DNA from: Methanosarcina sp.
Lineage (GTDB): Archaea; Halobacteriota; Methanosarcinia; Methanosarcinales; Methanosarcinaceae
Length of the DNA: 5,910 nt
Assembly: GCA_013330315.1 (NCBI GenBank)
Contig: DUIO01000062.1
Coordinates: forward strand, 9,112 to 15,021
Reading direction: 5' to 3'
Below the pieces are notes generated by a model. That model saw only the letters and a list, made by a program, of their open reading frames with translations, was not told the origin of the DNA and searched no databases. Positions within the stretch are counted from its first letter, which is position 1, and every line of letters begins with the position of its first letter. Made by a program: the position numbers and the translations under genes. Shown in pieces: positions 1-5,392 of this stretch.

Positions 1-2
1 AA

Positions 3-14
3 ATATTTATATAG
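3..14 (+). promoter_or_regulatory. Archaeal TATA-box-like promoter element upstream of the small membrane protein gene
   Basis: The string ATATTTATATAG matches the archaeal TATA box pattern (TTTATATA-like) recognised by TBP. A start site about 25 bases downstream would fall near positions 35-40 and give a leader of about 55-60 bases before the GTG at 96. The purine-rich BRE element normally just upstream would lie outside or at the very edge of the window, so it cannot be judged. The surrounding DNA is AT-rich, so chance matches are common. Confidence 0.45.
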
Positions 15-95
15 TTTGACAGTTTATAGGTTTCTATAGTTAGAATTTAGTATATGTTGTGACAATACCTTTATCGATAAATTGGGGGATTTGTA

Positions 96-386
96 GTGCT
101 TTCAATGCTGGCGCTGGGTATAGAAGAACTGGCTCTGGGAAGTAATTTTCCCGGTTCAGGCATATGTTTTGTTTATACGGATTTTGGAATTCCCGTATAT
201 TACAGGGTGATAGTTCTCGGGCTGATCGCTCTTCTGGGGATAAAGGAAATGCTTCTGGTTTCAAGAAAAGAAGACCGTTTTTCAATAGAATCTATTGAAA
301 TGGGAATATACCCGCTGTTAATATGTTTTGTCGCCAGTTTCCTCTTTGCAGGCATGGAAATTATTTTTATAGGGTTAGCACCCTGA
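96..386 (+). CDS. Small hypothetical membrane protein, 96 residues
   Basis: Function is not recognised. The product has two hydrophobic stretches that look like membrane helices, at about residues 37-55 (IVLGLIALLGIKEMLLV core) and 72-94 (PLLICFVASFLFAGMEIIFI core). A charged link between them contains SRKEDRFSIESIE. The first 35 residues are mildly hydrophobic, with a Gly/Pro-rich patch (GSNFPGSG). The GTG at 96 is chosen because GGGGGA at 84-89 sits at ribosome-binding distance; ATG at 105 (codon 4) is an alternative with poorer spacing. An in-frame TAA at 78-80 rules out a much longer N-terminus. The gene is separated by about 590 bases from the glycan genes downstream, so it is probably its own transcription unit. 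Its coherent two-helix pattern and Methanosarcina-like composition support a real gene, but without homologues in hand this remains a hypothetical protein. Confidence 0.6.
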   Translation: MLSMLALGIEELALGSNFPGSGICFVYTDFGIPVYYRVIVLGLIALLGIKEMLLVSRKEDRFSIESIEMGIYPLLICFVASFLFAGMEIIFIGLAP

Positions 387-393
387 ACATTTC

Positions 394-434
394 AATTCTT
401 TTTATTTTCATGATTTTCTACTTTTATTTTTTAG
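394..434 (+). terminator. Possible T-rich transcription terminator after the small membrane protein gene
   Basis: Just after the TGA at 384-386 there are several closely spaced T runs: five Ts then four Ts at about 398-407, TTTTC and TTTTA tracts, and six Ts at about 427-432. Archaeal termination often needs only U-rich tracts without a stable hairpin, and no hairpin is evident here. The whole region is AT-rich, so this is a weak call. Confidence 0.35.
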
Positions 435-541
435 ATATGTTAGTTACGATCGGATATCAAAATGTAATAAACAGTTTACTAAACAGGTTATTTCCGCGTT
501 TATGGGATTGAAAATATCAAAATTAACCCTACTTTCGGGGT

Positions 542-551
542 CTTATATATT
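542..551 (+). promoter_or_regulatory. Strong archaeal TATA-box-like element, candidate operon promoter
   Basis: CTTATATATT is a very good fit to the archaeal TATA box. Transcription would be expected to begin about 25 bases downstream, near 570-575. That is about 100 bases before the mini-ORF at 671 and about 400 bases before the DUF354 gene. It is the best promoter candidate for the downstream operon, although weaker boxes lie closer to that gene (about 947-961). Confidence 0.45.
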
Positions 552-656
552 TTAGTTCAGAATCTTACTTCCCAAAACTATTTATTTATAGACTATTTAT
601 CTTCTATGCATAATAGTATTTGTTAGTGATCCTATCATAATCAAAAATTTAAGTTT

Positions 657-665
657 AAGGAGGGG
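657..665 (+). promoter_or_regulatory. Strong Shine-Dalgarno sequence in front of a 19-codon mini-ORF
   Basis: AAGGAGGGG is a near-consensus ribosome binding site, stronger than that of any full-length gene in this window. It lies five bases before the ATG at 671. This is what draws attention to the otherwise negligible mini-ORF. Confidence 0.55.
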
Positions 666-670
666 CTGTC

Positions 671-730
671 ATGGGGTGGGGCTATACCCGGGGGGCTGTT
701 GCCGCCATCCTGTTGTCAGTAGCAGGGTGA
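671..730 (+). CDS. Putative 19-residue leader-like peptide, or remnant of a signal-peptide gene
   Basis: The reading frame encodes MGWGYTRGAVAAILLSVAG and stops at TGA 728-730. It has a short N-terminus with one Arg, then a hydrophobic run (AVAAILLSVA), which resembles the start of a signal peptide or membrane anchor. The AAGGAGGGG site at 657-665 is ideally placed. The codons are G-rich compared with the AT-rich flanks. In the adjacent frame the sequence stays open from 729 for 16 more codons to a TAG at 777-779, so the peptide could be the start of a gene broken by a frameshift. Alternatives are a leader peptide in the operon's 5' region, a true small membrane protein, or a chance ORF. No homologue is recognised. 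Confidence 0.35.
   Translation: MGWGYTRGAVAAILLSVAG
706..729 (+). other. Potential RNA hairpin overlapping the end of the mini-ORF
   Basis: CATCCTGTTG at 706-715 can pair with TAGCAGGGTG at 720-729 around a TCAG loop, giving ten consecutive pairs of which three are G-U. The hairpin only makes sense as RNA and overlaps the stop codon of the 19-codon mini-ORF. No T run follows it, so it is not an obvious terminator. It was found by eye and its stability was not computed. Confidence 0.4.
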
Positions 731-861
731 TTTAAGGGCCGTTAAGTCTGACAGTAAGGTTCGGAAAAAAGGAATTTAGGAAGAACCAGGGTTTAACAGA
801 CTGCTTCCTTACGATGAATAAAAGTAGGTGAAGCAAGAAGACTTCCTGATTTCTTAATTGT

Positions 862-880
862 GCCTGATTTATTATCGGGC
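862..880 (+). other. Potential RNA hairpin followed by T-rich sequence, possible terminator or leader element
   Basis: GCCTGAT at 862-868 pairs with ATCGGGC at 874-880 around a TTATT loop, giving seven pairs including one G-U. Downstream sequence is T-rich (TTTAATTGTTTCTTACTTCC). It could be a terminator for an upstream short transcript or a structural element in the DUF354 gene leader. The call was made by eye only. Confidence 0.35.
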
Positions 881-975
881 TGACATTTAATTGTTTCTTA
901 CTTCCTTTACCGCTGCCCTCTGCAAGAAAACTGCTCTTTCCCTGAGAATATACACTTATAAGCGGGGATCAGTTA

Positions 976-983
976 GGGAGTGA
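976..983 (+). promoter_or_regulatory. Ribosome binding site that favours a TTG start at 989 for the DUF354 gene
   Basis: GGGAGTGA resembles the GGAGGTGA ribosome binding core. It overlaps the GTG codon at 980-982, so it cannot serve that start, but it lies five bases before the in-frame TTG at 989. That start would give a protein beginning M-RVIVDIGHPAHVHF, close to the usual N-terminus of DUF354 proteins. A weaker GGGGATC at 964-970 could serve the GTG. Confidence 0.5.
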
Positions 984-2098
984 AAACCTTGAGGGTCATT
1001 GTTGATATAGGGCATCCTGCCCATGTTCATTTTTTTAAAAATACTATATGGAACCTTGAAAAAAAAGGACACCAGGTTATGGTTGTCTCAAGAGACAAAG
1101 ACGTTGTAATCGAATTACTGGATGCTTATAAAATCCCGCATATAGTTTTAAGCAAGGTAAAAAAGGGTAAAGTTCACCTGTTTGAAGAATGGTTCGTAAG
1201 GGAGATCAAACTCTATTCATTAGCCCGGCGGTTTAATCCGGACCTTATTATGGGAATTCTTTCCCCTCCCGTTGCTCATGTTGCATGGGCGATGGGGAAA
1301 AAATCAATAATCTTTAATGACACCGAACATGCAGAAATAGCTCAAAAAATGACGTATCCTTTCTGTAATGTTATCTGTACACCTACGTCTTTTAAAAAAG
1401 ATGCAGGAAAAAAACAGGTCAGATACAGAGGTTATCATGAACTGGCATACCTTCATCCGGCTTATTTCTCCCCGAATCCAGAGGTCTTAAAGGAACTCGG
1501 TGTGGAGATGGGTGAGCCTTTCATAGTCTTGCGCTTTATTTCATGGGGCGCACACCATGACGTAGGGCAGCACGGGATCAGTAATAAACTGGCTCTTGTC
1601 CAGGAACTCGAAAAATTCGGGAAGGTCTTCATTTCTTCTGAAGGGGAAATGGCAGAAGAATTTGACCGCTATAGAATTCGGGTTCCTTCTGAAAAGATCC
1701 ACAGTCTTCTCTATTATGCTACCCTAACAATGGGTGAAGGAGCAACCATGGCTGTCGAAAGTGCGCTCCTTGGAACCCCGTCTATCTATGTTTCCTCTCT
1801 TGCAGGAACTATGGGGAACTTCTCGGAACTCGAAGAAAAATATGGTCTGCTCTTTAACTACAGCGACTCCGAGGCTGCCCTAAAGAAGGCCGTGGAACTG
1901 CTAAAAGACCCCGAACTTAAGAAAACCTGGAGCTTTAAGAAAGATGCCCTTCTTAAGGATAAAATCAACGTAACCGAATTCATGATAGGGCTTATAGAAA
2001 AGACGTATGGAATAAAGCAGGGGGAAAGGCAGAAAGAAAAACAAGAGGAAAAGAAAGGGGTTCTTATATCTACGGTTTCGGATGAGAGTTATGCATAA
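980..2098 (+). CDS. DUF354 family protein, GT-B-fold sugar-nucleotide enzyme (putative surface glycan biosynthesis)
   Basis: This protein is a 372-residue member of the DUF354 family, which is common in archaea and related in fold to UDP-GlcNAc 2-epimerases and LpxB/MurG-like glycosyltransferases. The hallmark N-terminal motif DIGHPAHVHFFKN is at residues 9-21. A Rossmann-like pattern follows (GHQVMVVSRDKD, residues 30-41), then FNDTEHAEIAQ at about 112-122. The C-terminal half carries the nucleotide-sugar-site-like GEGATMAVESALLGTPSIY at about 252-270. No signal peptide or membrane helix is seen, so the protein is expected in the cytoplasm. The exact reaction is unknown. The likely true start is TTG at 989 rather than GTG at 980, because GGGAGTGA is well spaced for it. 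The last 25 residues form an odd Lys/Glu/Gln-rich tail (QGERQKEKQEEKKG core) encoded by a nearly pure purine tract. The end overlaps the next gene by 17 bases. Family membership is secure; glycan biosynthesis is inferred from the neighbours. Confidence 0.9.
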   Translation: MKTLRVIVDIGHPAHVHFFKNTIWNLEKKGHQVMVVSRDKDVVIELLDAYKIPHIVLSKVKKGKVHLFEEWFVREIKLYSLARRFNPDLIMGILSPPVAHVAWAMGKKSIIFNDTEHAEIAQKMTYPFCNVICTPTSFKKDAGKKQVRYRGYHELAYLHPAYFSPNPEVLKELGVEMGEPFIVLRFISWGAHHDVGQHGISNKLALVQELEKFGKVFISSEGEMAEEFDRYRIRVPSEKIHSLLYYATLTMGEGATMAVESALLGTPSIYVSSLAGTMGNFSELEEKYGLLFNYSDSEAALKKAVELLKDPELKKTWSFKKDALLKDKINVTEFMIGLIEKTYGIKQGERQKEKQEEKKGVLISTVSDESYA

Positions 2099-3137
2099 TT
2101 TATTGAAGCAGAAAATAGAAATCTGGGACCTTTTTACCCGGAAAGAAGAATATCATCCAGATAAACTCGATGAACACGGGCGTTTCTTTTTCGCTGAAAA
2201 CGAACTGAGGAACGCCTCCAGACCTGAGGTTTCCAGGTACTTGGTAGAAAATGGGATGAAAGTCGAATTTCCGGAAAACAGGACCTTTGCTGTATGTTTA
2301 ACTCATGACATGGATGATATATATCCTCCTCTCTCTCACAGCCTGCTATCTTCAGCTCATTGCCTGAAAGATCTGGATTTCCGGGGTTCGGTAACTCAGT
2401 TTCTCTGGAAATTTCAGGGTTCTGAGCATTCTCCCTACCTCAATTTTTCCGAAATTATGGACCTTGAGGAAAGTTTTGGGGCAAAGTCTTCTTTTTACTT
2501 TATTGCTAGCAAAGAAGATCCTAAAAGGTTCAGATATGATATAGAAGACCTTGAAAGCTGTCTGGGTGAAATCCCAGATCGGGGGTGGGAGGCTGGGCTT
2601 CACGGCGGGTATTATTCATATGACAATCCTGAAGCGCTGAAGAGTGAAAAGGAAAGGCTCGAAAAGGTGCTGGGTAAAAAAGTAGTGGGTTTTCGAAACC
2701 ATTATCTCAGATTTAAAACTCCCGATACCTGGGAACTCCTTGCAGATGCAGGGTTCAGCTATGATTCAACTTTCGGTTATAGCGAATCCACAGGCTTCAG
2801 GAATGGCATGTGCCACCCTTTCAAGCCGTATAACTTGAATGAGGATCGCGAGATAAACATTCTGGAGATTCCGCTTACTGTGATGGATGTCGCTCTTTTC
2901 AAGGCTTCAAGTTCTTTTGAAGAAGCCTGGAAAAATATAAAGGATCTGATAGATACTACAGCAAGGTTTAATGGCGTTATTACTTTTCTCTGGCATAATT
3001 TCGTTTTCGGCTGCAGTTTCCGAAAAGACTGGATCAAACTTTACGAGAAAGCACTTCAGTACTGTTCTGACGGGGGAGCATGGATTACAAGCGGGGAAGA
3101 TATTTACAGGTGGTGGGAAGATGAATTCCGATTCTAA
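2082..3137 (+). CDS. Polysaccharide deacetylase-like protein (divergent CE4/NodB fold)
   Basis: The 351-residue product has the motif order of a divergent polysaccharide deacetylase group. It shows LTHDMDD at residues 73-79 (in place of the TFDDG motif), SSFYFIAS at 136-143, GLHGGYYSYD at 172-181, GFRNHYLRF at 203-211, AGFSYDSTFGY at 223-233, LEIPL at 261-265 and FLWHN at 302-306. Canonical CE4 enzymes bind a metal through Asp and the two His of an H-S/T-x-x-H motif. Here only the first His (174) of that motif is present. His75, Asp76 and His207 are candidates for other ligands or catalytic roles. The expected role is removal of acetyl groups from an amino sugar in a lipid-linked or surface glycan. 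No signal peptide or membrane helix is evident. The ATG at 2082 lies inside the previous gene (17-base overlap) without a clear ribosome binding site, which suggests coupled translation; ATG at 2091 is an alternative. The activity itself is inferred. Confidence 0.88.
   Translation: MRVMHNLLKQKIEIWDLFTRKEEYHPDKLDEHGRFFFAENELRNASRPEVSRYLVENGMKVEFPENRTFAVCLTHDMDDIYPPLSHSLLSSAHCLKDLDFRGSVTQFLWKFQGSEHSPYLNFSEIMDLEESFGAKSSFYFIASKEDPKRFRYDIEDLESCLGEIPDRGWEAGLHGGYYSYDNPEALKSEKERLEKVLGKKVVGFRNHYLRFKTPDTWELLADAGFSYDSTFGYSESTGFRNGMCHPFKPYNLNEDREINILEIPLTVMDVALFKASSSFEEAWKNIKDLIDTTARFNGVITFLWHNFVFGCSFRKDWIKLYEKALQYCSDGGAWITSGEDIYRWWEDEFRF
3109..3117 (+). promoter_or_regulatory. Ribosome binding site fixing the GT2 start at 3121
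   Basis: GGTGGTGGG lies inside the 3' end of the deacetylase gene, a few bases before the ATG at 3121. It supports that start over the in-frame ATG at 2971, which would add 50 residues encoded entirely within the deacetylase gene. Confidence 0.55.
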
Positions 3138-4047
3138 AAGAAAATACCTGCTGATTACACCTGCAAGGAATGAAGAGATAAACCTGCCTGAAGTTTCCAA
3201 ATCTGTAGCAGGGCAGAAAGTAACACCTGCAATCTGGATCATAGTGGACGACGGGAGTACTGATAATACTCCACAAATTCTTGAGGGCCTGAAATCAAGA
3301 TACCCCTGGATCCAGAGCATAAGGCTACCTCCCAGACCAAGGGACATAACCTTTCACTACAGCTACGTCTGCAAACAGGGATTTGATTATGCACTGGAAT
3401 ATTGCAGGGAAAATGGTATTGAATACGAGTACATAGGTCTTCTTGATGCCGATACCATACTCGAAGAAAACTATTTCGGAAAATTAATGGATGAATTTGA
3501 AAAGGATCCTTCGCTTGGAATTGCAAGCGGAGGAGTTTACTATGAAATAGACGGCAAGCTTTCGCGAGAAGTCTCAGATAAAAACTTGCCTCGCGGTACT
3601 GGCAGGCTCTGGAGGAAAACCTGTTTCATCGAAACCGAAGGCTATCAGGTAGAACCTTCTCCCGACTCTATTTCCAACACCAAAGCTGTCATGAGGGGCT
3701 GGCAGTTAAGGCAATATGTAAACATAGTTGAAATCCAGACACGAAAAACAAGCGCTGGAGAAGGGCTCTGGAAAGGATACGTCAAGAATGGATGGATGGC
3801 TTTTTATGTGGATAAAAGCCTGCCTATGGTCCTGTTTAATACGCTCTATTTCTCTCTGAAATCTCCCTATTACACAGGTATTGCATATCTCTACGGATAT
3901 CTCAATTCGGCCATTAAAAGAGAGAAAAAAATTCACGATATGGAAATAAGAGCCTATTACAGAAGCCAGGGTCTGGGATTTTTGTTTTCAAGAGTCTCGG
4001 GAGTTTTAAGTCGCGATTCTACAGAACCCAAGCAGGGAGAGCAATGA
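3121..4047 (+). CDS. Glycosyltransferase family 2 (GT-A fold)
   Basis: The 308-residue product is an inverting-type GT-A glycosyltransferase that would transfer a sugar from a nucleotide donor to a growing glycan. The start TPARNEEINLPEVSKSV (residues 13-29) and IIVDDGSTDNT (40-50) form the classic nucleotide-binding region. GLLDADT (106-112) supplies the DxD metal-binding motif. RLWRKTCFIETEGY (162-175) and PDSISNTKAVMRGW (181-194) occupy the acceptor/base region, where Asp182 may be the catalytic base. The segment 234-261 is aromatic and hydrophobic (VLFNTLYFSL) and may sit against the membrane, but it is not a clear membrane helix. The start at 3121 is chosen because alignment to the family begins at once after it and a GGTGGTGGG site precedes it. 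The gene overlaps the deacetylase by 17 bases and so belongs to the same transcript. Donor and acceptor cannot be read from the sequence. Confidence 0.92.
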   Translation: MNSDSKRKYLLITPARNEEINLPEVSKSVAGQKVTPAIWIIVDDGSTDNTPQILEGLKSRYPWIQSIRLPPRPRDITFHYSYVCKQGFDYALEYCRENGIEYEYIGLLDADTILEENYFGKLMDEFEKDPSLGIASGGVYYEIDGKLSREVSDKNLPRGTGRLWRKTCFIETEGYQVEPSPDSISNTKAVMRGWQLRQYVNIVEIQTRKTSAGEGLWKGYVKNGWMAFYVDKSLPMVLFNTLYFSLKSPYYTGIAYLYGYLNSAIKREKKIHDMEIRAYYRSQGLGFLFSRVSGVLSRDSTEPKQGEQ

Positions 4048-4082
4048 ACAACTTAAAATATTTTAAGGAATTACATAATTGA
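4044..4082 (+). other. 12-codon mini-ORF between the two glycosyltransferase genes
   Basis: An ATG overlaps the GT2 stop codon as ATGA at 4044-4047 and opens a frame encoding MNNLKYFKELHN before TGA at 4080-4082. GGGAG at 4035-4039 could act as its ribosome binding site. The stop falls next to the GGGTGA site of the GT4 gene, so ribosomes finishing this frame would arrive at the next start. It may be a translational relay or simple chance; the AT-rich codons give no further support. Confidence 0.25.
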
Positions 4083-4088
4083 GGGTGA
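4083..4088 (+). promoter_or_regulatory. Ribosome binding site of the GT4 gene
   Basis: GGGTGA, within GAGGGTGATGGT, is a good archaeal ribosome binding site. It is four bases from the ATG at 4093 and ten from the in-frame ATG at 4099, so either start could be used. Confidence 0.5.
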
Positions 4089-4092
4089 TGGT

Positions 4093-5307
4093 ATGAAGAT
4101 GCTCTTTCTGGATATCGTATGGCCTCTTTACCTGGCTGACGGTTCACTTATTCACAGGCATGAGCTTGTAAGCAACCTTGCAAAGTTGGAGAACGAAGTC
4201 CATATCTTCACCACCGATAAATCCACTCTTTCTCATCTGGATAATATACGCTGCCACTACGTACGTCCCGGAAGCCTGTTAACTCTTACAATCAATTATT
4301 TCCGGAGCTCTGCAGGTCTGGTCGGCGCCGAAAAGTTCGATGTACTGTATACCAGAAATCCTAATTTCGGTCTTCTTGCAGGGCTTTTTTACCGGGGACG
4401 GTGTGAAACTCTGGTTTATGAATTAAATGGAATTCCTGAAGATGAAACCAGCCTTATCAAATCAAGAAGTGGCGAAGAAAAACCTTCACAAAAAAGAGGA
4501 ACCGGAGAGCTAGCAAGATATTTTTCTTCTGCAAAATCAAGATTAAACATATTAGTCCTGAAGAAAGCTCTCGGATTTTCCGATAAAATTATTGCGGTGA
4601 CTCCTGGAATAAAAGCTAACCTGGAAAGCGTTTATCGAATTCCTGGAGATAAAATAACTGTAGTGCCCAATGGAGCAAACACCTCCCTTTTCAGACCGCT
4701 TGAGCAGGAAATTTGCAGAAAAGACCTGGGGTTTGACCCTGAAATTCCGTATGTCTGTTTTGTGGGAAACCTCGCTCCATGGCAGGGAGTGGAGCATCTG
4801 GTAAAGGCAGCTCCTTTAATACTTTCCAGATTTCCTGAGTGTCGTTTTCTCATTGTAGGCGACGGGGTTATGAAACATGAACTTTTAAACCTCTCACGAG
4901 AGCTCGGGATCGAAAACAGATTTATTTTCACAGGCGTTGTCCCCTACGACCGTGTGCCGGTTTACATAAATGCAAGCGATATCTGTGCTGCTCCTTTTAT
5001 CCTTGCAAGAAATGCAAAAATTGGTCTCTCTCCCTTGAAACTATATGAATACATGGCCTGCGGAAAGCCGGTTGTTGCAAGCGCTATTGCCGGAGTTGCC
5101 GATGCACTTGAATCTTCGGAAGGAGGAATTTCCGTACCTCCAGAAGATCCAGAAGCCCTTGCAGAGGCTGTCTCAGAGCTGCTTCAGAATCAAAAATTGA
5201 GAGCGGGCATGGGCTCAAAAGGTTTAAGTTATGTTACTGAAAATTACAGCTGGTACAGCGTTGCGAAACAGGTAGACGGAGTTTGCAAATCAGGGCTCAA
5301 GAGCTGA
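4093..5307 (+). CDS. Glycosyltransferase family 4 (GT-B fold)
   Basis: The 404-residue product has the usual length and two-domain layout of GT4 retaining glycosyltransferases. The N-terminal acceptor domain begins MKMLFLDIVWPLYLADGSLI and includes the typical FDVLYTRNP at about 82-90. The linker carries IIAVTPGIKANLE (166-178) and ITVVPNGANTSLFRP (188-202). The donor domain contains FVGNLAPWQGVEHLVKA (223-239), FLIVGDG (252-258) and IGLSPLKLYEYMACGKPVVAS (310-330). The last of these corresponds to the E-x7-E donor-binding region, but its first Glu is replaced, with SPLKLYE retaining only the second. Residues 119-150 form a charged, Ser/Lys-rich insertion between the two halves of the N-terminal domain. 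The gene begins 45 bases after the GT2 gene in the same direction, so it probably shares its transcript. It would act in the cytoplasm, adding a sugar to the same glycan; the sugar is unknown. Confidence 0.93.
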   Translation: MKMLFLDIVWPLYLADGSLIHRHELVSNLAKLENEVHIFTTDKSTLSHLDNIRCHYVRPGSLLTLTINYFRSSAGLVGAEKFDVLYTRNPNFGLLAGLFYRGRCETLVYELNGIPEDETSLIKSRSGEEKPSQKRGTGELARYFSSAKSRLNILVLKKALGFSDKIIAVTPGIKANLESVYRIPGDKITVVPNGANTSLFRPLEQEICRKDLGFDPEIPYVCFVGNLAPWQGVEHLVKAAPLILSRFPECRFLIVGDGVMKHELLNLSRELGIENRFIFTGVVPYDRVPVYINASDICAAPFILARNAKIGLSPLKLYEYMACGKPVVASAIAGVADALESSEGGISVPPEDPEALAEAVSELLQNQKLRAGMGSKGLSYVTENYSWYSVAKQVDGVCKSGLKS

Positions 5308-5328
5308 ATACTCGAAATAATACCCGAA

Positions 5329-5348
5329 ATTTATCTTTCTATTAATTT
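5329..5348 (+). terminator. Possible T-rich terminator after the GT4 gene
   Basis: TTTATCTTTCTATTAATTT follows the GT4 stop by about 20 bases. It is pyrimidine- and T-rich, which could be enough for archaeal termination, but no hairpin is seen. It overlaps a candidate promoter box for the next gene. Confidence 0.25.
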
Positions 5349-5352
5349 ATAA
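5344..5352 (+). promoter_or_regulatory. TATA-box-like element upstream of the acyltransferase gene
   Basis: AATTTATAA resembles an archaeal TATA box. Start of transcription would be expected near 5372-5376, about 20 bases before the ATG at 5393 and before the GGGG at 5383-5386. With the 85-base gap, this could give the acyltransferase gene its own promoter, though read-through from the upstream operon is equally possible. Confidence 0.35.
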
Positions 5353-5392
5353 CTCACTGAAGATACAAATTATCTATTAAACGGGGCTTAAA

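Larger units (their letters stand above)
387..979. other. Long non-coding gap of about 590 bases, probable leader region of the glycan operon
   Basis: No ORF of convincing length or composition is found on either strand. The first part (387-656) is AT-rich and carries a T-rich stretch, a strong TATA-like box at 542-551, and a direct repeat of ACTATTTAT at 577-585 and 592-600. The middle part (657-730) turns abruptly G-rich and carries a mini-ORF with a strong ribosome binding site. The part from 731 to 979 has several complementary segments: AGTCTG at 745-750 with CAGACT at 797-802, GGTTC at 758-762 with GAACC at 783-787, and a hairpin at 862-880. If transcription starts near 570, the DUF354 gene would have a leader of about 400 bases. 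Long 5' leaders are known in Methanosarcina, but no riboswitch class is recognised here. Confidence 0.5.

Noticed and set aside
10..41. TATAGTT repeated 25 bases apart near the window start
   Set aside because: The two short AT-rich copies lack symmetry or any further copies, so they are not distinguishable from background.
323..511. Forward 62-codon ORF overlapping the end of the small membrane protein gene, with a hydrophobic stretch
   Set aside because: The hydrophobic residues come from T-rich DNA, there is no good ribosome binding site, and it overlaps the better-supported 96-residue frame by 64 bases.
577..600. Direct repeat of ACTATTTAT as a possible regulator site or CRISPR-like repeat
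   Set aside because: There are only two copies of nine bases in AT-rich DNA, which is expected by chance; there is no spacer array.
729..779. Frameshifted continuation of the 19-codon mini-ORF
   Set aside because: The adjacent frame adds only 16 charged residues before a TAG and no recognisable domain, so a broken gene cannot be shown.
2971..3120. A 50-codon N-terminal extension of the GT2 gene
   Set aside because: It lies wholly within the conserved end of the deacetylase gene, has no ribosome binding site, and the GT-A fold begins right after the ATG at 3121.
2352..3526. Reverse-strand ORFs opposite the deacetylase and GT2 genes
   Set aside because: They lie opposite strongly conserved coding sequence, show no recognisable domains and have shadow-like composition.
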